From: Desulfuromonadaceae bacterium
GTDB lineage: Bacteria > Desulfobacterota > Desulfuromonadia > Geobacterales > Pseudopelobacteraceae
Length of the DNA stretch: 64,000 nt
Assembly (NCBI GenBank): GCA_028712075.1
Contig: JAQTQX010000012.1
Location: 62,001 to 126,000, forward strand
Direction of reading: 5' to 3'
Shown here: one piece after another, positions 34,634 through 44,240 of the stretch
Layout: each line of letters opens with the position of its first letter
Position numbering within the stretch: position 1 is the stretch's first letter
Position numbers and translations under genes: made by a program
The notes under the pieces: model-generated
What the model saw: the letters and a program-made list of their open reading frames with translations, nothing else
What the model was told of the DNA's origin: nothing
Database searches by the model: none

Positions 34634-35329
34634 TTAGTACGTTCCCGGCAGATGACACTTCCTGCACATCTTTTCATCAGTCCGATTCTTGATATTTCCC
34701 GCTTTCCAGCTGCGGGGATGGGGCCTAGCCTTGCCACTGGAGTGACACTGAACGCAGACGTCGCCCTCAGGATGACAGGACTGGCACGACTGCAGGTTCC
34801 GGCGCGCTTCGGTGGCATGCTCACCAACTGCCCAACTCACGGTACCCCCCACCTGCCCCATAAGGTGAGACTTGATGCGCATATTTCCGGTAGGGAAGCG
34901 GCTGTGGCAGGAATTGCAGAATGCCTGTGCATCATGACAGCGGTAGCATTGCTGCGGGTTGCCTTGTGCCTTGATCGGGTGAATGGACATGAAATCGCTA
35001 CGGTGGCTTTTCGGTTTGTAATCACGGCCGAAGTTCCCTTTCGTCAGATCATCACCTGAACCGCCCCCTTTGTGGCAGTCGAGGCACCATTTCTGATCAT
35101 GACATTCGCTGCAGTTGTTACCAGCTTTGCTTGCCAGTACCCGGTGGCCACGAATGAAGTCCGCATCGTGGTTCGGCGCGACACCCTCGGATTTATGGCA
35201 TGAGTTGCACTCCGATATTGCAGAGCCGTTGTATTCTGCGTGGGCGGTTTTCTTGTCAGCGTAGGACTTCTGCTGGAGGCAGATCAGTCCGAAGCCGAGT
35301 AATGCAATGATGCATACTATTTTTTTCAT
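34634..35329 (-). CDS. Octaheme periplasmic cytochrome (OmaB-like)
   Basis: The 231-residue protein has a signal peptide (MKKIVCIIALLGFGLICL...YA) with no lipobox after it, so it is probably soluble in the periplasm. Eight CXXCH sites are present: CNSCH, CSECH, CLDCH, CYRCH, CNSCH, CQSCH, CVQCH and CRKCH. Size and haem number match OmaB of the Geobacter OmbB-OmaB-OmcB conduit, and gene order agrees. It should pass electrons from periplasmic carriers into the outer-membrane channel. AAAGGAGG precedes the ATG. Confidence 0.88.
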   Translation of the reverse strand: MKKIVCIIALLGFGLICLQQKSYADKKTAHAEYNGSAISECNSCHKSEGVAPNHDADFIRGHRVLASKAGNNCSECHDQKWCLDCHKGGGSGDDLTKGNFGRDYKPKSHRSDFMSIHPIKAQGNPQQCYRCHDAQAFCNSCHSRFPTGNMRIKSHLMGQVGGTVSWAVGEHATEARRNLQSCQSCHPEGDVCVQCHSSGKARPHPRSWKAGNIKNRTDEKMCRKCHLPGTY

Positions 35330-35343
35330 GCGTGCCTCCTTTC

Positions 35344-36558
35344 TTAGAAGTCGTAATTAAATACTACGCGACCCGACCAGTCGCTGTTGTACTCCTGGTT
35401 AACATTGTCTTCGACGCGGACTGATGCGGACATATCCTTATCGATCTTGTATTTACCGCCCAGCCAGTATTTACGCGCTGTTTCCTCGCCGGTGATCCGG
35501 TTTCGTTCATAGACGTCGTAATGAACACCACACGCCAGATCAAGCGGTTTGATGGGAGTGTATGCCACTTCAACCGCACCGCCGCTCAAATCGCCGGCAT
35601 AGCCATCCTGATAGTCATAGTTCAGGTTGACCTGAACATTTTCAATCGGGCGGACGGTCGTGCCGAACTCATACACATTGGCAGCGGCTCCCTCGCCGTA
35701 GATCTGTTTGCTGCACCCGCCATGAACAGCGATTTTGTCATTGATGGTGTAGTCGGCACGAAGCAACGCCTCCCGGTAACGATCAACAGCAAATACGGAG
35801 TAGATTGAGGAGTTGTCGAAGATGGGATAGCTCTGATACCACTCGCCGGTCAGGATAAAGTCGGAGGTCGGGTAGTATTTGACGCCGGTCAGCAATTCAC
35901 TGAAGGTCTCACTTGTCATGTCAAACCGGGTATTGCCATAGATTTTCATGGAGTTAAAAAGGTACTGCTTGAATGTAGCGCCGATTTGGTCACGGGCGAT
36001 ACCTGCATCGTCAATCTTCATAAAATAACTTAATTCGGCATCGGTGTTTTTGTTTCCGGCCAGGTTGGCAGCGACGCCCCAGACGAAGTTATCGCCTGTG
36101 GATACTTCGCTATCGAGGGTGAAAATTACATTGCGTCCACCCATAATGGAAAAGGCGATCGGGCCGACGTTCTTCAGGTCCACCTTGGCTCCGTCAACAA
36201 GAGCACTGCCAGCGGCATAGTTAACGAACTGGCGCCCGAAACGAAGGTCAACTTTGTCATACAGGTTGCTGTAGTCACCGTACAGATAGTAGAGCCTGCC
36301 ATGAAATCCCTGGCCATCTAATATTTCCTGGTTGATGCGGCCATACCCCTGAAATGACAGTTTGCCTTCTGGGTCTACCTTTGTAACTGACAAACGGAGA
36401 GTCTCGCCAAATTCGGCTTGTTTGTTGCCAGTCACGTAATCGTTGAACCATTGGTACTGGGTGGAGCTTCTGCCATGCACTTCCGCTGACCAGGCTGTGC
36501 CCGAAGAAAACAGCAGGATAACACCTGTCAGCAAGCAGAACATTCTTTGTAATGCCAT
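35344..36558 (-). CDS. Porin-like outer-membrane beta-barrel of the cytochrome conduit (OmbB-like)
   Basis: The protein (about 404 residues) starts MALQRMFCLLTGVILLFSSG and has a signal peptide cleaved after AWSA. The rest is a run of alternating amphipathic strands (for example DKVDLRFGRQFVNYAAGSAL, VQVNLNYDYQDGYAGD) and ends in the typical C-terminal aromatic strand VVFNYDF. The start at 36558 has AAAGGAGG; an earlier in-frame start lacks it. It is the first gene of the unit and probably holds the two cytochromes across the membrane. A promoter candidate lies at 36710-36737. Confidence 0.85.
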   Translation of the reverse strand: MALQRMFCLLTGVILLFSSGTAWSAEVHGRSSTQYQWFNDYVTGNKQAEFGETLRLSVTKVDPEGKLSFQGYGRINQEILDGQGFHGRLYYLYGDYSNLYDKVDLRFGRQFVNYAAGSALVDGAKVDLKNVGPIAFSIMGGRNVIFTLDSEVSTGDNFVWGVAANLAGNKNTDAELSYFMKIDDAGIARDQIGATFKQYLFNSMKIYGNTRFDMTSETFSELLTGVKYYPTSDFILTGEWYQSYPIFDNSSIYSVFAVDRYREALLRADYTINDKIAVHGGCSKQIYGEGAAANVYEFGTTVRPIENVQVNLNYDYQDGYAGDLSGGAVEVAYTPIKPLDLACGVHYDVYERNRITGEETARKYWLGGKYKIDKDMSASVRVEDNVNQEYNSDWSGRVVFNYDF

Positions 36559-36709
36559 CAGAAACCTCCTTTCACTAGTAGTTATTACCAACATTCCCAT
36601 GTCACGATTTTAAGAGAGGCACCTCCTCGCTATCAGTTATTTTTGCAAACTGCTTAATGACGGCTGCAAATCATCGAGCGTAAATGGGCAATTCAGCACA
36701 GATTTGGCA

Positions 36710-36737
36710 AGTGTATACGGAAATTCCCCGTTGTCAA
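36710..36737 (-). promoter_or_regulatory. Candidate promoter of the OmbB-OmaB-OmcB-like operon
   Basis: On the minus strand TTGACA (complement of 36732-36737) is 16 bases from TACACT (complement of 36710-36715). It lies 152 bases upstream of the barrel gene, leaving a long leader in which I see no riboswitch. Confidence 0.4.
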
Positions 36738-36796
36738 GCGCCCCTATCAATTATTTTTACTCCAGTGATTAGAAAAATTATTCACCAGAGTCAACA

Positions 36797-36826
36797 TTGA
36801 CAAACCGGTCTACGCATCATTATAGT
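36797..36826 (+). promoter_or_regulatory. Candidate promoter of the FmdB-type zinc-ribbon gene
   Basis: TTGACA at 36797-36802 and TATAGT at 36821-36826 are separated by 18 bases. The gene starts 45 bases downstream of the -10. Confidence 0.6.
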
Positions 36827-36870
36827 GTCAAACGAAGTATTCACTATATAAAAAGAGGAGTTTACGAGTC

Positions 36871-37101
36871 ATGCCGATGTACGAATACCGTTGCACAAGT
36901 TGTAATCACCAGTTTGAGCTGCGTCAGAAATTTTCCGATCCGCCTGCCAGGAGCTGCCCGCAGTGCGGCGCTTCTGTAGAAAAATTGATCTCCTCCACTG
37001 CCTTCAGCCTGAAAGGGGACGGCTGGTTCAAAACCGGTTATTGCCCGAAAACCGAGGCACCAAAACCGGCCTCTTGCAGCGGGTGTGCCTGTTCAGAATA
37101 G
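36871..37101 (+). CDS. FmdB-type zinc-ribbon protein
   Basis: The 76-residue protein starts MPMYEYRCTSCNHQFELRQK and has a second pair SCPQCG, forming a Cys4 zinc ribbon of the FmdB/CxxC_CxxC family. It ends with a Cys/Ser-rich tail (PASCSGCACSE). Members are often named putative regulatory protein, but their function is not settled. AGAGGAG precedes the ATG and a good promoter lies upstream. Confidence 0.85.
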   Translation: MPMYEYRCTSCNHQFELRQKFSDPPARSCPQCGASVEKLISSTAFSLKGDGWFKTGYCPKTEAPKPASCSGCACSE

Positions 37102-37146
37102 TAGCATGCTATTTTGGAATATCAAGCGCATGGATAAATAATATTT

Positions 37147-39387
37147 TCACAGGTCAAAAAGAGTCGGTTCCTGAGGCAAAAACGGTGAAAAGCGTTTATG
37201 TGCATGGCGTAGTTTTTCGATGTAATACGGGATGTTTATGTCCGGGCGGGCTGGATCAAACGCGGCTGCAGGGCGACACTGTTCGTAGGCAGTGGCGTCC
37301 TTGGCCGAGCCGCTGACATAATAGCTGATGTGATCGCCGGCGTAATGCTGGCGGCCTGACGCAAAAGCTACTTCGTACGCCGCCGAGTGATTGCGTTTGC
37401 CATCGCGCAATTTTGCCCGATAACTGTCCGGCGAATCGTTAAGTATTTCAGTACGGGAAACCCATGATGCATCAGGCTGGCGTGCACGGAGCCGGGCAAC
37501 ATACCGGTCAAACAGCTGAGCAACCTCCCCCGCTTTACCGTTCAGTAGATATTCGACAACATCGCGGATAAAATCGTGCAGGTACGGTTCCACGCTGCGC
37601 GAACGAAGACCGCTCCCCTTAATGACGATATCGCCATTATAATTCAACAGCGCATAATTTTTTGCCTTATAGGCAAACATGGCGCGATAGCGTCCATCCA
37701 GTTCGACCTCAATCCCTTCCGGCATATGTTGTGAAATGCGCTGCACCAGCTGGCGTTCAGCTTCCTCTCCGTAGCAGCCAAATGGCGGTCTGAAATAAAT
37801 TCCGTCCGTATCGACCTCGACAATTGCAGCACCTTCAGCTGTAAGCAAATCAATCATGTTCTTGATTGTGACGCGTCCGAGACGGGTGACTTCAGCAGCA
37901 GATGGCGGATCGGAAAAATTATGCCTGGCAGCTCCCAGATATCCATAAAAGGAATTTATCAGCACTTTGAAAACCTGTTGGAGCGCCTCATAGTAGTGAC
38001 GCTCCGCATTGGTCGCCGCATCGCGTGACAACTGCTTTGCCGTCAGGCGGAAGCGGCGCAGCTCCGTCAGCATCGGAAGAAACAGTCTCAGACTGTCCTT
38101 GGCGGGAGCGAGCCGATACGTCAGCATCAGCGACGGATAGAGAGAGGCTACGTCACAATGGACGATAGGGCCAATCACTCCGGAACATGATGCCTCGGTG
38201 TAACCACCCTCAAACGGCACCATCTCGGCGGTGCGAGTGGGAATCGCATGGCCTTGATACAGGTATTCACGAAGAAACAGTGCATTAATGCGAGTGGCAT
38301 TGCCGCGAATGACACAGTTTTGCAGTGAATACGGAAACATACGGCTCTGCAGAAACCAGGGATAGCCGAGCAGACGAAACAGGGAGAGCGTTTCCCGTGC
38401 ATCATCCAGGTTATAGCGATACAGCTGCTCTGGATCATTGTTGAACACAGCTGAAATATCAGAACCATCCAGATAGGTGCGATCCTCTGCAGCAAGACCA
38501 AAATAGCGGGAAACTGTCTTAAGCCCATGATTCGGAAGGTTGCGCCCGGCGATATCATACAGCTGCACCAAAAAATATGTGTCGATGATATGACGGCCAT
38601 GGATATCCCAGCGAGGGTATTCAAGCGTTTTCTCGGCAAGATTCCATCTGGCATGCGGCGTAATGCGCGGCGGCGCAGCATTGCGCCCCCAATTCAGGAT
38701 AATGCTGTGCCGCTCCGCACGACGGCTGATGTAATCAAGATCAAAACGGAAAATATTGTGGCCGGTAATAACATCGGGATCAGATCGATGAATGATGCCG
38801 TTTAGCGCCTGCAGCAACTCCGGTTCACTCAGCAGATCTCCCCGCAGCACTGTCTCTTCACCATGCGAATCTTTGAGGGCAATTGAAACGATACGGTCTT
38901 CCGGACGCTCAGGATTGGAAAATTCGTACCCGGCGGCACACGCGGTTTCTATATCAAGGGCAAGACAGCGGAGGTCCGAAAATTCCATACCTTTGAAGAG
39001 CGTAGAACCGCTGACCAGCAAAAACTGGTGCGAAATATCAGACAGGAACAGATAGGGGGCGTCAGGCGAGGAAAAGACTTTTCCACTTCTCTCCGCAAGG
39101 AAATCGCGGGCAGCCAGGCATTCATTCCAGGAATCAAACAGCAGCTGGCAGCTGAACAACCCGTCACCTGTCAGGTGTCGCACTGAGCAGGGGACGCGAC
39201 AGCCGGAAACAATACCGGGGTCACTTACCAGAATAAATGGCTGAAACGGTTCGTCGTGAAAGTGCACGCGGCCGGCAGTTCTGAAAAAGACGCGGATAAA
39301 GCGACCGACCGGTTCCACCGCGACGATGCCGGTCCTTTCATCATGACCGAAAAGAAGGGGGGTATTTTCGATTGAACGGGTCGGCAT
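37147..39387 (-). CDS. polB: Family B DNA polymerase (Pol II type)
   Basis: The 746-residue polymerase has 3'-5' exonuclease motifs LALDIETACA, GHNIFRFDLDY and YNLDDARET. Its polymerase motifs are A, CDVASLYPSLML; B, KVLINSFYGYLGA; and C, VEVDTDGIYF. All acidic catalytic residues are intact. The C-terminus QEPTLFDL resembles a beta-clamp-binding peptide. It is probably a repair or lesion-bypass polymerase. I prefer the ATG at 39387 (MPTRSIENTP); the longer in-frame start runs into the adjacent palindromic repeat element. Confidence 0.9.
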   Translation of the reverse strand: MPTRSIENTPLLFGHDERTGIVAVEPVGRFIRVFFRTAGRVHFHDEPFQPFILVSDPGIVSGCRVPCSVRHLTGDGLFSCQLLFDSWNECLAARDFLAERSGKVFSSPDAPYLFLSDISHQFLLVSGSTLFKGMEFSDLRCLALDIETACAAGYEFSNPERPEDRIVSIALKDSHGEETVLRGDLLSEPELLQALNGIIHRSDPDVITGHNIFRFDLDYISRRAERHSIILNWGRNAAPPRITPHARWNLAEKTLEYPRWDIHGRHIIDTYFLVQLYDIAGRNLPNHGLKTVSRYFGLAAEDRTYLDGSDISAVFNNDPEQLYRYNLDDARETLSLFRLLGYPWFLQSRMFPYSLQNCVIRGNATRINALFLREYLYQGHAIPTRTAEMVPFEGGYTEASCSGVIGPIVHCDVASLYPSLMLTYRLAPAKDSLRLFLPMLTELRRFRLTAKQLSRDAATNAERHYYEALQQVFKVLINSFYGYLGAARHNFSDPPSAAEVTRLGRVTIKNMIDLLTAEGAAIVEVDTDGIYFRPPFGCYGEEAERQLVQRISQHMPEGIEVELDGRYRAMFAYKAKNYALLNYNGDIVIKGSGLRSRSVEPYLHDFIRDVVEYLLNGKAGEVAQLFDRYVARLRARQPDASWVSRTEILNDSPDSYRAKLRDGKRNHSAAYEVAFASGRQHYAGDHISYYVSGSAKDATAYEQCRPAAAFDPARPDINIPYYIEKLRHAHKRFSPFLPQEPTLFDL

Positions 39388-39395
39388 GTAAAGCA

Positions 39396-39516
39396 AATCC
39401 CCCTCAATTCCCCTTTGCAAAGGGGGAAGTTAAAGGCTTAGAATCTCCCCTTTGAAAAGGATGAGGTTAAAAAGCTTAGTGTCCCCCCTTTTAAAAAAGG
39501 GGGGGAGGGGGGTGCC
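39396..39516. repeat. GC-rich palindromic repeat element between metK and polB
   Basis: The segment contains three successive hairpins built from runs of C, A/T and G: tcccctttgcaaagggg, ctcccctttgaaaaggatgag and ccccccttttaaaaaagggg. A related arrangement occurs at 44141-44230. It looks like a dispersed intergenic palindromic element. It lies between metK and polB and might also weaken readthrough, but there is no T-run after the stems. Confidence 0.75.
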
Positions 39517-39542
39517 GTTAAGACTGGACGATGTGCCTTAAT

Positions 39543-40709
39543 CTATAACCCGGCTTTCTGTTTCAGCAGAGCAGCCTTGTCGGTTTTTTCCCAGGAAAAT
39601 TCCGGCAACTCCCGGCCGAAGTGGCCATACGCTGCAGTTTTGCGATAGATCGGGCGCAGCAGGTCAAGCTGTTCGATGATGGCGGCCGGGCGCATGTCAA
39701 ATGTTTCACGTACCAGCGCGGACAAACGATTTTCGGGGAGTTTCCCGGTGTTAAACGTATTAACCATGATCGAGACCGGTTGGGCGACACCGATTGCATA
39801 CGCCACCTGCACTTCGCAACGGTCGCAGAGACCGGCTGCAACCAGATTTTTTGCAACGTAGCGCCCCATGTAGGCCGCCGAACGGTCAACTTTTGAGGGA
39901 TCTTTGCCGGAGAACGCACCGCCACCATGGCGACCCATGCCTCCGTAGGTATCAACGATGATTTTGCGTCCGGTCAATCCGCAATCGCCCATCGGGCCGC
40001 CGACGACAAAGCGTCCGGTCGGATTGATGAAGTAGCGGGTTTCAGCATCCAGCAGTTCTGCCGGAATGACCTTCCTTATTACTTCCGCGATAACGCCTTC
40101 CTCGATCTGCTTGTGGGTAACATCGGGCGTGTGCTGGGTGGAAATGACTACGGTATCGATACGGGTCGGCTTACCGTCGACGTATTCCACCGACACTTGT
40201 GATTTTGAGTCGGGACGGAGGAATTCGAGCTTACCGGACTTGCGCACCTCTGCCAATTTTTCGACCAGCTGGTGAGCCAGCTGGATCGGCATCGGCATAA
40301 GCTCCGGTGTTTCGTTGCAGGCATAGCCGAACATGAGCCCCTGATCGCCGGCCCCCTGCTCCTTATGCAGTCCTTCCCCTTCCGATACACCTTGGGAAAT
40401 GTCAGGCGACTGACGATCCACTGACACCAGTACGGCACACGTATCGGCATCAAAACCGATCTCCGAATCGGTATAGCCGATATCCTTGATGGTCTGGCGG
40501 GCAATTTCGGAATAGTTGATGACGGCGTTGGTGGTTATCTCGCCGGCAATGACCACCATGCCGGTGGTAACCATCGTCTCGCACGCAACACGGGCGGTGC
40601 GGTCCTGAGTAAGAATCGCATCAAGAATTGCATCGGAAATCTGATCTGCAACCTTGTCGGGATGCCCTTCTGATACGGATTCCGAAGTGAAAATGAATTT
40701 TTCTGCCAT
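39543..40709 (-). CDS. metK: MetK, S-adenosylmethionine synthetase
   Basis: MetK makes SAM from methionine and ATP. The 388-residue protein has the family signatures [20 protein letters not shown] at the start, [12 protein letters not shown] and the phosphate loop [16 protein letters not shown], with [12 protein letters not shown]. It is full length. It has its own promoter candidate at 40770-40798. ahcY, which recycles the product of SAM-dependent methylation, lies about 3.5 kb away in a separate unit. Confidence 0.97.
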   Translation of the reverse strand: MAEKFIFTSESVSEGHPDKVADQISDAILDAILTQDRTARVACETMVTTGMVVIAGEITTNAVINYSEIARQTIKDIGYTDSEIGFDADTCAVLVSVDRQSPDISQGVSEGEGLHKEQGAGDQGLMFGYACNETPELMPMPIQLAHQLVEKLAEVRKSGKLEFLRPDSKSQVSVEYVDGKPTRIDTVVISTQHTPDVTHKQIEEGVIAEVIRKVIPAELLDAETRYFINPTGRFVVGGPMGDCGLTGRKIIVDTYGGMGRHGGGAFSGKDPSKVDRSAAYMGRYVAKNLVAAGLCDRCEVQVAYAIGVAQPVSIMVNTFNTGKLPENRLSALVRETFDMRPAAIIEQLDLLRPIYRKTAAYGHFGRELPEFSWEKTDKAALLKQKAGL

Positions 40710-40769
40710 GGCGGTAAACTCCTCTCGTATGTAGCTTATATCGTATTCAGTCAGTATTTTGAGTGTGCA

Positions 40770-40798
40770 AAAGTACCGGTAGCGTGCTGATTTGTCAA
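40770..40798 (-). promoter_or_regulatory. metK: Candidate metK promoter
   Basis: On the minus strand TTGACA (complement of 40793-40798) is 17 bases from TACTTT (complement of 40770-40775), 60 bases upstream of metK. I see no SAM riboswitch in the short leader. Confidence 0.55.
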
Positions 40799-40922
40799 GT
40801 GAAGAGCGGATCGCAATCGTGGGGCATTTTACTAATCAACTATTCTGTTTGACTTCATAGACGCCAGTTAGGCAGTATGGTACATACTGATCAGCAGCTT
40901 TGAGTACAGCAGGGGGATCATC

Positions 40923-41438
40923 ATGTCCAGATTATTTCGAATATGTGTGGCACTGTTCATCTGCGTGATATGCGCTTCAGCAGCTTCTGCTGCCGGTAAA
41001 CGTCCTGCCGATGCCTGGAACTACTATCACTTTGACGGTACGTCCTTCGTAGCCGGGCCAACCGCCGATGGCAGCGCTTTTATCGCGGTGCGGGAAAACG
41101 CTCTTCCGATAGTTTTGACCGCGCAAAAAACATCCCTTGAGCAAACCGCTCTTTCGGAAGGAACCGGCGTCATCGCAGGAATCTGCTATCTGCAGAGTTC
41201 CGGCGGCAAACTTGGCGGCTCCGGTGGATTCACCCCGTATCCGCAGGTGTCGCTCTTGATCTCTTCCGGCGGCAAACAATACATGGCTGTACAAACCGAT
41301 GCGTACGGCTATTTTACGGTAAGCCTGCCGGCCGGAACCTATGCGGTCGGCAGCGGGCCGATTACCGCCCGGGTCACTGTCGAACGTGGCATAACAACGC
41401 TTGTCCCGTTACGGGTCGGCAAAAGGATGGCGGACTGA
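40923..41438 (+). CDS. Secreted protein with a carboxypeptidase-regulatory-like beta domain
   Basis: The 171-residue protein has a clear signal peptide ([20 protein letters not shown]...A). The C-terminal 90 residues read as a beta-sandwich of the carboxypeptidase-regulatory type: [40 protein letters not shown] and [14 protein letters not shown]. Its stop codon overlaps the start of the metalloprotease gene by one base (TGATG), so the two are coupled and may act together. The function is unknown. Confidence 0.75.
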   Translation: MSRLFRICVALFICVICASAASAAGKRPADAWNYYHFDGTSFVAGPTADGSAFIAVRENALPIVLTAQKTSLEQTALSEGTGVIAGICYLQSSGGKLGGSGGFTPYPQVSLLISSGGKQYMAVQTDAYGYFTVSLPAGTYAVGSGPITARVTVERGITTLVPLRVGKRMAD

Positions 41439-43234
41439 TGCAGGTATTGCTCACTCGTTCCACTCTGACACTGATAACGCTGATTCAGCTTGTTGTAACC
41501 GCAGCTGCCGGCCCTCTTGACGAGTACTACCTGCAGCAGTTCGGAGAAGAAGGCGGGCAGCAGCTTCAAAAAGCAATCCTCTCGATTTCATCCGCTACAG
41601 TGGAACTCCCACGCTGTGGCATGCCGCTTAAACACACCCTACAAAGAGACTGGAGGTTGCTGGAACCGTCAACGCAAAAGGTTTTGGCCAAACAGCTTGC
41701 ATACCCGACACTGCCAAGCGCATATCTTTCTTCATCCGGGCATTTCAAAATCCATTACAGCACGACAGGCTCGGATGCACCGCCACAGACTGATAGCAAT
41801 TACAACGGAATCCCGGATTGGGTTGAAACCGTTGCAGCAACATTTGAGCATGTGTACAACACTTACTACACAGAGGGCTATCAACCAGCTCCGGGGATCC
41901 CATATGACATTTACCTGCGAGACCTTTCCAGCAGTAACTATTACGGAGTAACGACCGGTGCCCAGTCGGCAGCTAACGGCAGTTACCCGCATTCGTATAC
42001 CAGCTGGATAGAAATTGATAACAATTTTTCCGATTCCATCTACAGAAAATATACTCCGCTTGAGAACCTCCAGGTCACGGCAGCCCACGAATACCACCAC
42101 GCAATTCAATACGGATACAACTACTTTTTTGATACCTGGTATGCCGAGGCGACCTCCACCTGGTTTGAGGACGAGCTGTATAACGACGTCAATCAGCTGT
42201 ACAGTTATATTCCTGCCTGGTTCAGCCATAGTCAAGACGACACCTCGACCGGCGGCGGATACGGCCGGTGGATTTTTAACCGCTACCTGGCTGAAAAACA
42301 TGGACTCGACGTTGTTCGTTCAGTGTGGGAAAAGATTGGCAGTATGCCAAGCCCGGACGGACACTCTGACATCCCGATGGCACCTGTGCTTACCGACGTG
42401 CTTTCTTCCTCACTCTACAGCTCTTCGTTAAGCACTGATTTTTTTGGTTTTGCCAAACGGGTCTACACAAAAAATTGGCCTCTTCATCTCGGCACTGATG
42501 AAACAGCCGATATACACTCCTACTCCCCTGTTGCCACCTACCGGACATACCCAATAAACAGCTCCAGCAGCCCTGTTCCTGCGATCACTCTTTCCCATTA
42601 CTCGTTTGCCTATTATCGGCTCATTCCGGCCTCAAATACGATTTCACTGACAGTGTCCATCAATAAATCGAGCGGCCTGCAAACTGCACTGTTTAAAAAT
42701 AGCAGCGAAATTTCTGCCAACGGGAATGGTACTTCCTACACGGTCAATAGTCTTGGTACTGCTGATGAGGTGGTACTGTTGATTGCCAACTGTACCGCTG
42801 CTGACGGAGAGAATGCCAACTTCAGTACTGACGGAGTACTCACTGAAGTGATTGAGCCTTCTACCCCAAAGACAAGTAGCAGTAGCTCCGGCTGCTTCAT
42901 CGCCACCGCCGCGTATGGTAGCTACCTGCATCCGCAGGTGCAGCAACTGCGCAGCTTCCGTGACCGATATCTGTTGGCCACTGCGCCGGGGCGCACCTTT
43001 GTCGCACTGTACTACCGCTACAGTCCGCCGCTGGCTGATGTCATCGCCCGCCACCCGTTTCTGCGCGGCATAACCCGCCTCCTCCTGACACCGGTTGTTG
43101 CCGTCGTTGTTCATCCGCTGCTTTCCGTAATGGCACTGCTGTTTTCCGGAGCGGGCCTGATGTCGTGGCGCCGCACAACAGCCGCCCGTGCGCTTTCGCA
43201 GTCATCCGTCATCAACATCACATCCCGCACATAA
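41438..43234 (+). CDS. Secreted putative zinc metalloprotease with a C-terminal CFI-box domain
   Basis: The 598-residue protein has a signal peptide and a protease domain with the zinc motif [13 protein letters not shown], similar to the MXAN_6640 family of putative metalloproteases; [15 protein letters not shown] downstream may supply the third ligand. After a Ser-rich linker ([10 protein letters not shown]) comes a C-terminal module starting [20 protein letters not shown] with RSFRDRYLL. It is followed by a hydrophobic segment and an Arg-rich end ([10 protein letters not shown]). This is the CFI-box C-terminal domain, which looks like a processing or anchoring signal. It is coupled to the preceding secreted-protein gene. 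Confidence 0.8.
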   Translation: MQVLLTRSTLTLITLIQLVVTAAAGPLDEYYLQQFGEEGGQQLQKAILSISSATVELPRCGMPLKHTLQRDWRLLEPSTQKVLAKQLAYPTLPSAYLSSSGHFKIHYSTTGSDAPPQTDSNYNGIPDWVETVAATFEHVYNTYYTEGYQPAPGIPYDIYLRDLSSSNYYGVTTGAQSAANGSYPHSYTSWIEIDNNFSDSIYRKYTPLENLQVTAAHEYHHAIQYGYNYFFDTWYAEATSTWFEDELYNDVNQLYSYIPAWFSHSQDDTSTGGGYGRWIFNRYLAEKHGLDVVRSVWEKIGSMPSPDGHSDIPMAPVLTDVLSSSLYSSSLSTDFFGFAKRVYTKNWPLHLGTDETADIHSYSPVATYRTYPINSSSSPVPAITLSHYSFAYYRLIPASNTISLTVSINKSSGLQTALFKNSSEISANGNGTSYTVNSLGTADEVVLLIANCTAADGENANFSTDGVLTEVIEPSTPKTSSSSSGCFIATAAYGSYLHPQVQQLRSFRDRYLLATAPGRTFVALYYRYSPPLADVIARHPFLRGITRLLLTPVVAVVVHPLLSVMALLFSGAGLMSWRRTTAARALSQSSVINITSRT

Positions 43235-43246
43235 GAAAGAGACCCA

Positions 43247-43861
43247 ATGACCACTCTGATAAAAAGAACACTGATTGCCTATTTTCTCATACTGCCGACA
43301 ATTGCCGGTGCAGCCACTGACGTAACACCGGCTACTCCGCCACTGCAGACGACCGCTCCAACAACAACCGAAGCGGCACAAAAACCGGCTGCAACGGTTC
43401 AAGCGGCTCGCATCGGATATGTAGATGTTAGCCGCATCGGCACTGAATCGGCACCGGGAAAAGCGCTTATGACCTTGCTGACGACCAGAAAAGAAGCATT
43501 GCAGAAGAAAATTGACGGGAAGAAGAAGCAGCTTGAAAAATTGAAAGCTTCAGTTGAGGCGAAGATTGCTACGATGACTCCGGCACAGCGGGAAGCAAAA
43601 GCAAAGGAATTCCAGAAAAAGCTGGAAGAACTCCAGAAGCTTGCCCAGACGTCGGAAAAAGAACTTTATACCCTGCAGGAAAAAGAGACAAAAAAACTCT
43701 ACGAAGCGCTTGAACAAGCCGCCATAGCGTACGGGGCAGCCAACGGATATTCCGCAATTGTCATAAAAAAAGAGCTGCTGTATGTCGGCAACTCAGCCGA
43801 TGCGCAGGATGTCACCAACGCTCTGATCAAGGCGCTGGATCAACCTGACTTAAAGAAATAG
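43247..43861 (+). CDS. OmpH/Skp-like periplasmic chaperone
   Basis: The 204-residue protein has a signal peptide, a Thr/Pro/Ala-rich spacer (TPATPPLQTTAPTTTEA) and then the Skp pattern IGYVDVSRIGTESAPGKAL followed by a long Lys/Glu-rich coiled coil (KKKQLEKLKASVEAKIATM, KEFQKKLEELQKL). Skp-type proteins hold unfolded outer-membrane proteins in the periplasm. It follows the metalloprotease by 12 bases. Its last 35 bases overlap the end of the convergent YkgJ-family gene. Confidence 0.82.
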   Translation: MTTLIKRTLIAYFLILPTIAGAATDVTPATPPLQTTAPTTTEAAQKPAATVQAARIGYVDVSRIGTESAPGKALMTLLTTRKEALQKKIDGKKKQLEKLKASVEAKIATMTPAQREAKAKEFQKKLEELQKLAQTSEKELYTLQEKETKKLYEALEQAAIAYGAANGYSAIVIKKELLYVGNSADAQDVTNALIKALDQPDLKK

Positions 43862-44117
43862 AATCAGGTCGCGTCAACAATTCCCACGCGCTCAGTCGCT
43901 CCAACGCCTCACTGTTGCTTGCACCGCACATATCCTCGCTTGGCTGTAGGCTCAGACAGACCTGCGGCCGCTCGGGATGTCCAAACAGCCGGCAACGGTT
44001 GTCCGGCGTCAATTGACAGCAGCGGACACCGGCCGGCTTGCCACGTTCCATGCCGGGAATTGACGATGAAATTGACGGGGCGATACAGCACGCCGCACAC
44101 CCTACGCGACACTCCAT
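43827..44117 (-). CDS. YkgJ-family cysteine-cluster protein
   Basis: The 96-residue protein starts MECRVGCAACCIAPSISS and continues with GVRCCQLTPDNRCRLFG and PQVCLSLQ. This CxxxCxACC...C...C pattern matches the YkgJ (zinc- or iron-sulfur-binding) family. The function is unknown. Its 3' end overlaps the Skp-like gene on the other strand by 35 bases. Confidence 0.82.
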   Translation of the reverse strand: MECRVGCAACCIAPSISSSIPGMERGKPAGVRCCQLTPDNRCRLFGHPERPQVCLSLQPSEDMCGASNSEALERLSAWELLTRPDSISLSQVDPAP

Positions 44118-44140
44118 AGTTGATTGTCTCCCGAAAGATG

Positions 44141-44230
44141 CCCCACCCCCACCCTAACCCTCCCCCTGAAGGGGGAGGGGATTTGAGCATGTCCTCCCCT
44201 TTCAAGGGGGAGGCTAGGAGGGGGATGGGG
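44141..44230. repeat. GC-rich palindromic repeat element
   Basis: Two hairpins (ctccccctgaagggggag and cctcccctttcaagggggag) are enclosed by inverted outer ends of the ccccaccccc / gggggatgggg type. It resembles the element at 39396-39516. It lies between ahcY and the YkgJ-family gene, where ahcY transcription ends. Confidence 0.75.
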
Positions 44231-44240
44231 TTTGCATCTG

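Noticed and set aside
40710-40922. SAM riboswitch upstream of metK
   Set aside because: The leader is only about 50 bases and shows an ordinary promoter with no riboswitch fold.
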